Below the pieces are notes generated by a model. The model was not told the DNA's origin and did no database searches. It saw nothing but the letters and a program-made list of their open reading frames with translations. A DNA stretch of 64,000 nucleotides. Source: Casuarius casuarius (taxonomy: Eukaryota; Chordata; Aves; Casuariiformes; Casuariidae). The DNA lies in contig PTFA01000050.1 of assembly GCA_003342895.1 (NCBI GenBank), positions 1,354,968-1,418,967 of the forward strand, given 5' to 3'. The stretch's first letter is position 1. Every line of letters begins with the position of its first letter. The translations under genes and the position numbers were made by a program. Below, one piece after another: positions 26,776 through 39,100 of this stretch.

Positions 26776-29700
26776 CACGTGACCTCTGAACTTGGAGTCA
26801 ACGCAAAGGGCCTGAAATTTTCAGCATCTCAGACAAGCAAGAGAGAACCCAGTCTCTCCTCTTCCAAACAGAGGCTCAGTTTATATTGGTAAAAGCATTT
26901 GCCATCGCAAGCGCAAGTACAGATCTGCAGATACTGATACAAGTAATACTGGTGAAACCTGATGTCACCCATCGATGGGTTTCCTGCAAATTCCGCCTTG
27001 TCTTGGAAAAGGCTGATGAAAGCGTTGATGGGGTCCTGTTGTGTGATCACTTCAGTGCGGACGCGAGAGCACGTAATTATGATTAAAAAGAAGCTAAATC
27101 AGCATTGCAGCTCCCAGACGAGCATTGCCGTGAAACTACTCCAGGTTGTCAGTGATTACTTCCTTAGTACCTGTAACACTTCCTGCAGTCAAGAAATTAT
27201 ATAACTGCCATAAACATGCCTAAATTGGATCTTGGTTTTAAATTGTACATCATGTTAATAAATTTACTCACTCACACTTTTGAAAGTGTATTCAGTATTT
27301 CAGCATAGTTTCTGATTCTTGTAGGACTCTTTAAACTAATGACAGAAAATAACATGCCTTCGGTATTTCCCCTTGAAGTCAGATACACTTTAAGCACTCT
27401 TAAAAAGAAAAATAATTTTTTTGTGTGTAATTAATCCGAGTTAGCATGGTTGAAGAACCTGTTTATGAAAGTATTCTGTTTGGTTTGTATAAAAGAAGTC
27501 ATTGGTCATTTGCCTGTAGAAGGCAACATTTCTATATCATCTTTATGTATTTTCTGTTTGATTCTGCAGTCTTTATGTACATTAAGCAATGTTTTCCTAG
27601 ATGAGTAGGTCCCGAGTGCGCTTAGCAGCTGTATGGAACTACTCATGTGAGACCTCATCAACATGAAAAAAGGTTGAAGAATTTAATGCCTAAAAGAAAT
27701 CTATCTGGAAGTATTTCAATTGCTACATTACCATGACCGTCTACAACATTCATAATTCTAAAGACTTGTTTGAAAAGGAAAGATAAGTGGCTTGTGTGCT
27801 ATAGAAAGAGAGAGTCAATACACGTATCAGATAAACATCTTAGATCTACCCTAACGAAGGTATTGCAATTGCATGAATGTCTGAGATAGATAGTTTTAAT
27901 GTCAAAAGCTTAACTCCTTTTGGTGCCTTTTGCCTTTCTGATTTCCCTAAGTGATCATAAAGTTATAAACAGTCTTTCCAGGAGGTCTCTAAAAATCCTG
28001 TTAGGAGCTTTTTATTATAGCAGCAAATTCATATCGAATTGGTATTCATTTTCACCATTACAGAATAATCAAATCTGTGCTGTTATTATTGTACTGCTGA
28101 AAAAGAAAATAATGGGGACGTAATGCGAAACTGCTAACGTGATGAAACTCTCTTACGATGTTAGTTTAGGAACGCTACGGCTGCCTCTTCCAGCTTGCTT
28201 CAAGCAGTGATAACTGAGCAGGGAAATGGGAGGCGTTTCATTTGTGGTGAGAGGTTACGTGCATCCTCGTTTGAGCCTATGGATGGCCAAAAGGGCGATT
28301 GCTCTTGCACATTTGTGCTTTCTGCCAGACGGTGCATTGGCTTTGGCCTTGTACGAACACTACTGTACCTACCATCTCCTCTACAGTGCTGTGATTTCCT
28401 TTTTTTAGTCATGACTGTGGTTCTGATGGTTCTCCTTCCAGAAGAAATGGCTAGTATAGTCTTTTCAGTTCATCTAAGCTTCTTTCCAAAAGGGAGCAGA
28501 GCTTTTAGAGTATATTGCTAGAAAGCACGACACCACCCCGAAGGTTCAAATTGGACAGGGATGTTAGGAGGCAGGTCAAGTGACTGACTAATGAAGACGA
28601 ATGGGGAAAATTGCTGGTACAAGAGTCACGTGGTGGGCGCTTAGCCCAGGTTGTTGCTAGTGTGATGGAATCTCACAGCTTCATTTATCAGTGTCATATT
28701 TGGGCTAAAAGTGAGCAGTATTGTTCTCATTTCTTCCAGATGGATAGGTCAACTTTAGTATTTATTGCTCTTGTAGAACATTTGTTTGATGTATTTCCAT
28801 TAGCTAGGCAATAATAGAAAAGCAGTGGAGAGAAACATAAAACAGCTCCCTTCCACTAATGTGTAAATATTTCTAGGACTGTCATTTTTTTGTGTTTGAT
28901 GACACGATCATATATATTAAAAAGTTTTATAAAAATAATGGAAACAACAACATCAAGGAAATATTAAAATATTTGTCTTTTGGTGTGTAATTTTTTATCC
29001 TTTAACACTTTTCATGAGTCTGTAGTGCCTTTCAGGCATGTGTTTTGCCTAGGAATGTTAACTTTTTATACACTCTATCGAGAAGACGCGGTAACACCGT
29101 GTTGAAAGGACCGCTGTGCAAATAGAAGCTGGTTTTAGCGATGCATACATACCATTTTGGATTTCTTCAGTGGAATATAAAGATGTTGGTTTCCGTCATC
29201 TTTTTGTAGTTGCTAATTACTTTGATGGGAGAAGACCACTTCACCTGGATTGATGTTAAAATTTTAACAAAGTAAGGGGTCTAACCATTACAAGATGGTG
29301 GCTTATAGCTGATAGTGGTAACCCCCGGTTACTATTTATTAACTGATTTTCCCATTTATAAGAATGGGGTTCAAGGTGTGTGACATATATTATTTCATAC
29401 TTTAGAAGGCAACTTAGCTGTTTGTGAAGCAGGTGTTGTGTTAAGTGCAGTGCAAACATCTTAGCCATATGTTTCTATAATTTAAATTAATTTGGTACAG
29501 TCATACTGTTAATCTTTAGTGACTTGTTGATTGGCATTTTGCAGACATATTTCTGGAAGGCACCCAATACCATTTTCTGTAGCCTTTCTGGCAGTAGCAG
29601 AGAGTAACATTTCCACAAATTGGAATCTTGTACAGCTCTGGGAAGGGAGCCAAGATTTAAATTAGACAATAACCTCTGCTCTGTATATAGCTTCTATTCT

Positions 29701-31075
29701 TCAGCTGTAGGGAAAGTGATTTGTTTAATACAGTCAGCTCCGTAGCATATAATAGACTGATATATGAGTCACTCCTTGGCAATGTGTGTTTCTTAAATTT
29801 ATATAGATTAAACAACTAGTTGGTAATGTACTTAGTTACAGTTGTGCAAACAATAACTATTAGCAGAGCTGAGCAGACCTGGAAAAATCTGCTTTTGGTT
29901 GGGGTTTGTTGTAAAGGATTCTGCAGAGCTGCTGAATTTTAGAGCAGTCCTTCTTCTCAGGTGCAGGGGAAGCAATTTCATGTACGCGGCTACTGCGGGA
30001 GCCTTCGAAGATCAGCAGTAAAACTTTGATATCGTGGCTGGATGTTTCTTATGCTTTGTGTACGGACGTAGGAACACAATGTTCCTTAAAAATTAACTTT
30101 AGCATCAATCCGCGTTGTAGCTACAGAATTAGGTTGCCGCTCTTTTTGTTTTGCCCNTGTAGATTTTTTTTCTCCCTTCGTGTTAAAATGTGTTGCTGAC
30201 GATTGATATCAGTGAATGCGAAGAATTCTTTTCTTTCCAAACAGCAAGGATCTTTTCTTAAAAGGGGAGCTCTTTACACCGATTCAGTTCATGTTTATTT
30301 AAAAGCTTAAAATCATTAGACCAAATCTCACTTTTTGTCCAACAGAAAATTGATTTTGCTAACAAAAATGATGTGGGTCTGAAAGAGAATATTCAGAAAT
30401 GTGCAAATAAGGAGAGATAGAAATCTGTTTGAGCAGCTGAACAAAGCAATCAAATTTTTCCCATTGAAAGTTTATTTAGCTTCACTGTGAACATTTCTGA
30501 ACAAAATTATCAACTGCTGTTAGTGAAATACTTCTTTTTGTAGGGAAAAAGGAATTCTTTTTAAACAGAACTATTTTAATACTCTGCATTTTCTGCCAGG
30601 TCTTATGTTTACAAAATAAAGCACATTGTAAATATTGAACAATACACAGATATATTTCCTAACAGTTTATAGTACGCTGCATATTCTGGATAGCTTCCAA
30701 GCAGTAGTTAGTATAAATGATATGCCAATCAAAATTATTTTTTGCAAGTATAACCTGTTATAGCGCAGTCTCTTATCTGAAACGTCAACTCGATGTAAGC
30801 CAGATCTCTCTCTTTAAACTTTTAACTCTTACGGGTATGACTTTCTTTGTCCTGAACTAATCCATAAGCTTATTGGTAGTGCACAATAGCAAAATGTAAT
30901 TTATCTACTGGTTGTATAGATTTTAATCATCACTGCTTCCATTATGTCATATGCATTTTACTCCTTAGTCAGGAGAGAATTTTACATAGACTATCTGCCC
31001 TATTTTAGAAGAGTTAAGATTTGTTATACAAATCTCCTTTCTAACATTTCCTTTCTTGGCCAGTTTTCTAATAAT

Positions 31076-31097
31076 TCAGCTTTTATGTAAAAGCTGA
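31076..31097. repeat. Inverted repeat, 10-bp arms with 2-nt centre
   Basis: TCAGCTTTTA (31076-31085), the centre TG, then the exact reverse complement TAAAAGCTGA (31088-31097). Each arm carries an AGCT core. Confidence 0.75.
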
Positions 31098-32528
31098 TTT
31101 TTTCAAATAAGCTCACTGTATGCAGCAAGTTGATTTACTGAAAAATTGACTATTTGTATTGGTAAATAAATGTGTGGTTTCCTAATGTGCCCAGTTTGTC
31201 ATTGTAAATAGCTTAAGGAATTCCTTCCTCAGCCCTTTATTTCTGACCCAAATGAAAAAGAAACTCTTTTTTAATTTTACACATCGTAGTCATTTCAGTG
31301 TTTCATTTTGCAGTGCGATATGACCTAAAAAATATTTGTATCAGCATAAGCAAAGGGATAGTGAATTATAGCATGAACACCAAATAAACAAGGGGGTGGA
31401 GGTTTGAAGCCAGCATCACGCGTAACAGGTCTTCTTGGGAACTCGAACATGTGGCTTCAAAAGCCAGTGGTGAAGTCTTTACTCTGGGTCGCCTGAATGT
31501 GCTTCAGCTTGGGTCTCCACCACTGCTGGTAGCTGAAGTTGGATTCTGCCTGTGTCCTTGTAACGGGAGCTGTAGGTGCACTGTAAATCTCCATCCTTGC
31601 TGCTGATGTTCTGAGTGTTGACGACAATGTTTAGGTGGCCCAGGAACTTTAGGTGTGAGATGAGTATGGTAAAAACATTGTGGGTTTCATTTCCGTTATG
31701 GTCCTACAGATCAAGTCATTTTGCAGGTCACATGTGAGATTGCCATTTTTAGATCCTGACATGATCCGTTAATGAGGTTGAGCTGCGGTGGGATTCGCAA
31801 GCTGAACACCCCTGGGCAGCGCTGAGTGAGAGAGGGCTGCCGAGGCCGTGGCGCGGGTTGTGCTGCCGAGGGGGTCACGAGGCCAGGGAGGGGCCTGGCT
31901 TTCCCCAAATCACGTTTGTGGGAGCAAAGCGTAGGCAAAGCGAGCACAACAGAAAGGGAATTTGCACTGGCGAAGGCTGCGGGGTTTGCAGGGGGAGCGC
32001 AGCCTTGCTGGAGCATGGAGATGGGAACTCTCTCAGTTTGGCATTCTGTTTATGCAGCTTTTAGTGTCTGCGTCTTTGCAGGGAATGCAATCAACACACG
32101 CACGCACGCCCTCCTCATCCCCCGTTCACACGTGCATGGATAAATACCACTACATGGCAGAAATTTTTTCTTGATCACAGAGGCTGATATATTTATACGT
32201 TGACATGAAAATTGATAGCCCTTTTGTTTTTTTATAGTAGCTAGTTTAGCTCCAAATGATCTTCCAGTCACGAGAATATAACACACGAGCACAGCCAACA
32301 TCTGAATCAAAGAGGAGAGCTTGATTCACTTTGGCAAATAACCCCTCACCCTTTTTGTCCCCTGTGAGGACCATTGCTGAGTGCTGGTTTTCTCGCTGTT
32401 CCTTGCTTTCCTGGGTGACCGTTATCGCTGGCATTTTGATTTTTTTGAGACGGGTGGACTTTTATTTTTATTTAATTTTGAAACACTCCCATAATACTGT
32501 ATATCAGACTTGCAGAGAATTAATTTGT

Positions 32529-32566
32529 GTTAATTATTTGTATCACAGTTAGTTATTTGTATCAAC
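32529..32566 (+). repeat. 19-bp tandem duplication
   Basis: GTTAATTATTTGTATCACA is followed directly by GTTAGTTATTTGTATCAAC, differing at two of nineteen positions. It is a simple recent or slowly diverging duplication in AT-rich DNA. Confidence 0.8.
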
Positions 32567-32639
32567 CTCCTGCTCTTTTCCATACTTTACAAGGGCCCTT
32601 ACTGTAGAAGGGGCGGTGTTTCTTACCACTGGAAGTTTG

Positions 32640-32810
32640 TACACGCAGCCGGGCGCAGGCGGGATTGCAGCCCTGAAGGACGTTGCTGGGTCGCTTGCAG
32701 CCCGGCTCGCCTGCCGCTCGCGGCGGCGGGAAGTGCCAGCCTGGAGAAGGGGAGGCGCTGAGGAGCACCGTGGGTTTGGCGCCCGCCGTTTCCCGTAGAC
32801 CTGTTGGAGC
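32640..32810. other. CpG-rich patch
   Basis: A sharply GC-rich stretch in otherwise AT-rich intron contains roughly a dozen CpGs, densest at about 32700-32735 (CTGCCGCTCGCGGCGGCGGG). No TATA box, exon or recognisable repeat was seen. It could be a minor CpG island or a decayed GC-rich element. Confidence 0.45.
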
Positions 32811-33587
32811 AGATGCTCTCAATTGCTTCATGGTATCGGGAAGGCCAGAACATAAGGTTGTCTGGGAGAAAAAGGAAGACCGTTTTTCTCTAGAAATATT
32901 AATGGTCTGGAATTATGAGGTCAGCTGAAATTACATATTCACTATGTTATAAACTGTCTTTTTTTCAAAGGTGAAAAAATTCTATTTGTATGACTATGTA
33001 AGTATGTATGTTTTGAATTGCTTCCAGATGATCTCAAAATCATCTTTTACAGTAATATCACAAACTTCTAAAGCTTTTTTCCTTCAACTTTGAATGCCTG
33101 ATCGTCCTTTGTTATGTGCTAATCTTTCCTTAAAGTTTTTCTTCCCTTTTCTCTTACCAGTTTCCATTTTCTTTCCTTATCTTCCCAGTAAGCTAATTTC
33201 TTACTAACTGTTCTGATAGTCATTACATCTCACTGTACCTTTGTGTCTTTCTTCTGCCCTTTCTCTGCCTCCTAGTACCCAGGACTTGTACCTCGTGTTA
33301 CAGCAGTGCTGTAACATTCACCTCAAAACCAAGTTGTGTGTATCATACTTCAGAAGTTCACCAGTTAAAATATGTGTGTGTGTGTATTTTTTCATAACAA
33401 TTTTCAATAAGGCCATTGAGAAGCAGCTTTTCTGGTCAGCAAAGGAAGTGTCTTTCAGTGGAGGACTTTAATGATAGTTCCAGAACAAGAGATCAGGCAA
33501 GTCGTTACAGGCAAAACAATTAGTCCAGGGCAGGGGGAAAGTTGTTTTGTTAGGTATTCCTCTGCCCTCGGTTGGTAAGTATTGTCC

Positions 33588-33654
33588 TTTTTCTTTTTTT
33601 TTTTTTTTTCTTTTCTTTTCTTTTTTTTTTCTTTTNNNNNNNNNNCTTTTTTTT
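33588..33654. repeat. T-rich pyrimidine tract interrupted by an assembly gap
   Basis: Runs of T with scattered C (TTTTCTTTTC pattern) flank ten Ns at 33636-33645. Ten Ns may be a placeholder, so the missing length is unknown. This is the only multi-base gap in the window. Confidence 0.95.
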
Positions 33655-35984
33655 GGTAGCGAGAGACTTGCTAGAACATCACACGCTATTCCTCTGTTTC
33701 TGTCTTTTTCTTTGCATTGGCACCAGCACAGTGCCGTGTCTTCTAAGTCAGGTTGAAAAAGCAGCTGGGAAGTTTTGTGGTAGAACAAAATCGCCTCCGT
33801 TTTACAGACAACGAAGCAACCAACCTTGTGGGTTTCCTGTCATTTGCTCTTATTGTGAACTCCCAAAGCAATTTTCATGTTTCATGCTTCTTTGCATAGT
33901 TTTGCATCACTCCGCTTGCTCACCAGAACTGGAAGTGAGATCGGTAGTTCTCAACTCTTATGCAACTTTGGTATCAGGGAAACGTAATCTGGCTTTGTCA
34001 TGAAACTGGACTAAAGTTGTGATGTGAGCCAAAATATAATACAGTAATGAGACAGCTCTAGCCAGGGGAATTTCAAGAAATGTATATAGGACTTTTCTAA
34101 GAACGCACTGAGTCCATGTCTCACTTTTACTACACCAAGACTTCAGATCTCTGGGAAATTTTCCTTTCTAAAAGTGGGATGTAATTAGAGGGTTCAAAAT
34201 ATAAAATAAAAATGAGACAATTCCCAGAAGCTGGTAGCTAGTTATAGCAGCCTGCTGCCTGCCAGACGCACACTGTTGTGGTACAAAGTATTTTTTTGGT
34301 TTCATTAGAATGGTTTCCGTATGAAAAATAGCTGCTTTCTCAGAGACACCCGAAGAAATGTTTCTGTACAGCTCAGATCACCTTCATACCATCAGCCAAT
34401 AATGAAAAATAAAGATTACTAGAAGAATATAAACTTGTGACTATTCCCACTTGACCTTCCATTATTAACCTGGCTTGAAAGTAGTAGATGTTTCTAGGAC
34501 TCTTACATGGTTTATTGAACATTCAAAGAAGAGGGTTCATATAAAGCTTCTGGAAAGATTACAGCTTGTTCATAGGTATAGTGTGAAATCATGCAAAGTT
34601 AAATCTGATAATTTTCATTCAACTAAAAAATAATTCAACTTCTTGCACATCTTTAGTGTGAGTAACATGAGACACTGAATTGTCTCATTGCGCTGAATTA
34701 GTATTTTCAGAGCAGGAGTTACGCGCTGTGGAACAGCTCGTCAGTAGACACCCCTAGTATCTAGTGTCTCTTATACTTCAAGAAAAGAAACTGAGGAATT
34801 TGCATATATCAAAGTTCAGGCTTGCTTACATCAAGACATCAAGGGTAGCACTTGACTGTTCAAGACAGCTTTTATTGCCCATTTTTAGTCTTATGTTAAA
34901 AACTGATATTCTTTCTGTGGCAGCTGAAAATTATGGAGTTTTACATTGCTCAGTTGTCTGGCATGCTTTTTCCTGTGTACTTTAATAATAATGATAGTTA
35001 GACGTTAGCATTTTTGAAATATCAGTGCCGAACTCTACCTGAAGACTTCAGAGGCCTAGCTTGCAAACAGTGTTAGACGTTTCCAACCCTGCGTGTGCGA
35101 GGCTATTGGTCAGGTTGCATTTGAAAAAAAAAGATTGTAAGAAAAGTAACCTTATTTTTCTTAACTGGCATTAATTAGCTTAATATACTTTTTTAGTATT
35201 TTAACATTAGGGTTCCATGTTGTTTTTTTTTTTATTACTGGAACTGAAGGTTTTGAATGAAACTTTAATCATTTCACTAGTCATAACTGGAATTTGCAGC
35301 GTCCTCTTTGTGTGTCCTCATCTCTCTGCAGAACCTCGGGGCTGCAGCCAATATCGGAAGTAATTGCTGTGCCCACCTATAAGAAGAAATACAGTGACCC
35401 AATTAAGGGAAAAAAATGCTAGACTGCATTAACAGATGAAAATGCAATTAAGTAGGTTACCCACCTACAAAATAAAGTTTCCACAGCCCAAAACATTGCC
35501 TTTAGGTTATAATGAAACAGTGGGAAGCTAAAGAGAGATAAATTAAGCCTGATTAGTCTCAGTGGCATAAGTTAGGAATACAAGCTAGCATGAGGGATTA
35601 TTCTGCTCTTAAATTTGATTCTCCTCTGCTGTTACTGCAGAGCATTGCATCCAGTTCAATCCTGCGTGTTTATTTAAAGTTGGTTGTTGCTGGAGAGCCT
35701 GTTGGGGCTCCCCTGCTGTGGGATTTGTAATTCATCCCCAGCTAAAAATAGCGGAGAAATCCTCCAGGTTTCAGGTTGATGTAGGATAAAGAAACCGGAG
35801 AAACTGATGTGTTACGTGCCTGTTTCAATCGTGCACGTAGGTATATATTGATTATATGGTGTACATATGTATTTTTTCCAAATGGGAAACCTCGTTGCTG
35901 GTGCAGAACGCCCTAAGCTCGCGCCTGGCAGTCGGCTGCTCCTGCAGGTGCTTCCGTCGCTTGCCCTGCCAGATCCTCACACGA
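33655..35984 (+). other. Non-coding intronic DNA right of the gap
   Basis: AT-rich, no recognisable exon. The right part (about 35300-35770) is listed separately as a possible conserved regulatory stretch. Confidence 0.6.
35300..35770. promoter_or_regulatory. Candidate conserved enhancer-type element
   Basis: This stretch lacks repeats and has a balanced composition and many homeodomain-type TAAT/ATTA cores (for example CCCAATTAAGGG, GCAATTAAG, TAAATTAAGCC). It also contains a perfect MEF2-consensus CTAAAAATAG at 35742-35751. It lies immediately left of the 36-kb CpG cluster. Its texture is that of conserved non-coding DNA; conservation itself cannot be seen from one sequence. Confidence 0.3.
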
Positions 35985-36180
35985 AGTCCTTGAGCCTCCC
36001 GGGTGCTTCCCCGTCCCTTCCGCGGGGAGGGCGTCGCTCGTGCCAGCGGCAGCCCGGGGCGGCAGCACCNGCTTAGCGCGAGCGCAGCCCGGCGGGGTCC
36101 CGCGAGCGGCCGAGCCGGGGCCGAGCGGCGGCGGCGGGCTGCTGTCCCCCGTGTCCGCCTCGCAAACCGAGCGCCTTGTA
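35985..36180. promoter_or_regulatory. CpG island-like cluster, possible alternative promoter
   Basis: About 30 CpGs fall within roughly 160 bp (for example GCGCGAGCGCAGCCCGGCGG and GGCCGAGCGGCGGCGG), the densest CpG cluster of the window and far above its AT-rich surroundings. Such islands in birds usually mark promoters. It lies about 10.5 kb upstream of TOX3 exon 2, and alternative TOX3 first exons are known in mammals. No in-frame coding exon ending in a donor was identified on the + strand, so any transcript start here would have an untranslated or unrecognised first exon. Confidence 0.45.
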
Positions 36181-39100
36181 CAGAGAGCGGGTTTCACTGT
36201 TGTCCTTCCTCCCGTTGCGTTGTTAACTGCCGAGGCCTGCAGAGCGGCGATCATCGTTTTGGCAGTATTTGGAAAAGAATTAATATAGCCTTTAAAAGTG
36301 CCATTTTTCTCTTTGATTCCGATTAGTATTTCGAAAATGGAAAGTATTTAATCTCGGAAAAAAATCATGGGAACCGTGGTATCAACTTGACTGAGAACTG
36401 AGATGTTTGAGATTTCGCGCATGTACTGATTTTAGCCTGGAAGTGTCTTGACTAATCCTCCGTTATGATTATTACAAAATGTCTACATCTGCTTCACCCT
36501 TTCTCTATCAATTTTGTATTTAAAACTTGATATAATTTGCTAGTGGAGTAGAGCCGAATCACAGTCTGGAGTGGAATTTGCAATTGTCGCCGGAGTGAGT
36601 GAAATTTGATATAAGATTCCAAGAAAAGCTACTTACAGACCAATTGCAGTATAATCACATCGCTTTAAATTCGTGCGAGAAAATGTTACGGTAATCTTGA
36701 ATACAGTGATATAAAACTATTTCTTGGGATTCTAACAATAAAATGCTGTCATTATGCCAAGAAATGCTTAGAGTCAATGCTTAGACAGCTTACATAAACT
36801 AAATATGAGGTGTAGCCGCGATTAACCCTGTGATTGTATGAGTGTAATGCCTGGAAGAGGAAGGTGAGACAGGTACGTTTGTATGGAGAAAACAATTCTA
36901 TACTTGTGCTTTGGCCCCCTGCAAAAAAATGCAAAAGTATCCCTTAAAGCAGTTAAAAAGAAACTGTTGGGGACAAAAGCATGGTGGTGTAGGGCTGTCT
37001 TTTAGCCCTGGTGACTCGTGGGAGAGGAGTGAAGAGGGGAGGAAGCAGCCCTTGCTGCAGCGTTTGGGGCTGCAGGGTGCTGTGGTTCCTGTCCCCGAGG
37101 ACCACGCTGGCCTCCGTCCCCTCTAAATTGCTACAAAGTGGTAGGAAAAAAAAATATAAGCAAGAGACTTAGCCATAGAAGTAAGTTCTTTTTGCATTTT
37201 AACAATATATTCCTTCCATGACATTTATGCCTAGTCCGGTTTATTCCAGCAACAAGTATGAGCTNGTGAGAGTAATCATGAAAATAATTTCATGGCTCAT
37301 CCCTGGAAAAAACTCTAGGTTAAAAAGCAAAGAAAGAATACAGGTTGTTCAAATATTAACGTATTTTTTAAAAATACTTGTAACTAGAGTGGCCTCTCCT
37401 TGGCTTTGTTACTGAATGTGTTTGTCTTAACATTTGGTCTGTTCATGTATTTTAAGCTTCAGGCAACAACAGGGTGTGATGATGGTGATTGCACATAACA
37501 GCTCTTTGAAGTAACATCTGTAGGTCTCGCGGAGTTCGGTTTGATGTGAAGCTTAGCTGGTTGGTCTAAGTTTGATATTTGTATTAGTCTTCTACAGAGG
37601 AAAAACAGTCTTTATGTAGATGGTTGCTGAGATATACCCAGAATCAGTGCTTGATTCTCAATTATACTGCCTGTGGAGCCAGGGTGGGCAGAATGCAAAA
37701 TCCATCTTTGTCTGCAAAAAGCTGAAATGGTAAATTGAAGCTCTTTGAGCATGTGTCAGCAAAACGTTTGGTATGTTTGTCTTGGAGAGAACTTTCAAGA
37801 TATGAACTAATTTTATAACACCTTAACCTTGTATGAATGCTAGGACCAAGAGTATACTTTGGACCACCTTTTAATATGTATTCATTGAAACATGGAATAC
37901 GTAGCATTGAAAATCTAGCTTTTATTGAATTGCCTTGACTGTCAATCAACAAAATAATAATACTGTATATATTCATACAAAGTTACTGCTTACAGTCTAT
38001 AAAATTTTTTTATATGCATCCTTCTTAAAAGATCTGAAAATGTCTAACATGAGACCATTAAATATTCCTTTCATTACTGTTCCTAAAACTAGCACAGTAT
38101 CACACTTGGCAAAGTATCATTCAGTTACTGCTTTTGGCCATGGAATTCACTGAAGGAGTTCATATTAAAGAGTTTGGCTGGAATTAGAGAGATTAAGTTG
38201 GTGTTTTTTATTATTATTGTCAAAGTTATTACTTGCTGGCTGAAAGCTTTTAAAGTAATTTCAAATATTTTCATTCTAATTGCTTTCCTAAAACTTTTAA
38301 ATCTATAGTATTTGCAAACAGTATGTCTGACAGAGATTTGAGGATGTATGAATAAAATATAAAGATGTCTGTTTTCTTTAGGACCTTGCTCAAGTATTTT
38401 ATCCCACTGNGATTTCTTTTCTGGCTGTAAGCATAGAGAATGCATAAAAAAAAGCCCAAAACAAGTTAGTGCTGCAGACATTTAAGATGCAAATACAGGA
38501 ATCTGAATGGTCCCGCTAAATTAAAGGCTTTTAAGATTTTACATGTTGAAAGACTGTCAAATGTATGATTGTGCAGANGCTTATGTACAGATTTAATAAT
38601 TAATGAACCAGTAATGAGATTATTCATCTGTCTAAAACTCAGCATCGGGGATGTGACTCCGGAGCTGGGGACTGAGATCCATTTATTTTAATATGCCGCG
38701 TTGCTGTATGTTGTTGGCTAGTTGGATGTGTTCTTCAGCAAATGAAGCTTTCTGGTGTGAGACCCACTGCAGAAGCGCCTTTTGCTTTCCGTGGGGCCCG
38801 CACGACTGCACGGCTGGGCAGAGGTCAGGAAACCGGTAGAGCATTTTAGAGCAATTTATGTGAAAGAAACTCATAGAATTAACTGTTGTGTATTAAGTTC
38901 TGCTAGCCAGAGAGAGGGAGCCTAGTGCTTCCCAGGGAGTCTTCCCGCACATACACTGAGATCTCCCCGTGGAAATTTGTAGGCAGAAGCTAGTAGGAAA
39001 GGAACTTACTTCCAGGAGATATCATCCTCTGAAAATAAGAGCAATATTGTAATCGATCTCAGAAAGCTGATTTCTGTTGTACTGTGCTATAATAATCACT

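Larger units (their letters stand above)
21791..33587 (+). other. Non-coding intronic DNA, middle part
   Basis: No exon is recognisable. The region is AT-rich with two local inverted repeats (25895-25958 and 31076-31097), one perfect 22-bp palindrome (26754-26775), the T38 run at 23317-23354, a 19-bp tandem duplication (32529-32566) and a CpG-richer patch at about 32640-32810, all listed separately. Almost no ambiguous bases occur between 20.3 and 30.1 kb. Confidence 0.6.

Noticed and set aside
33770..33830. CCGTTTTACAGACAACGAAG resembling the MIR/L2 'cattttacagatgaggaa' phrase
   Set aside because: The match covers only about 20 bp and flanking family phrases are absent, so it was not called.
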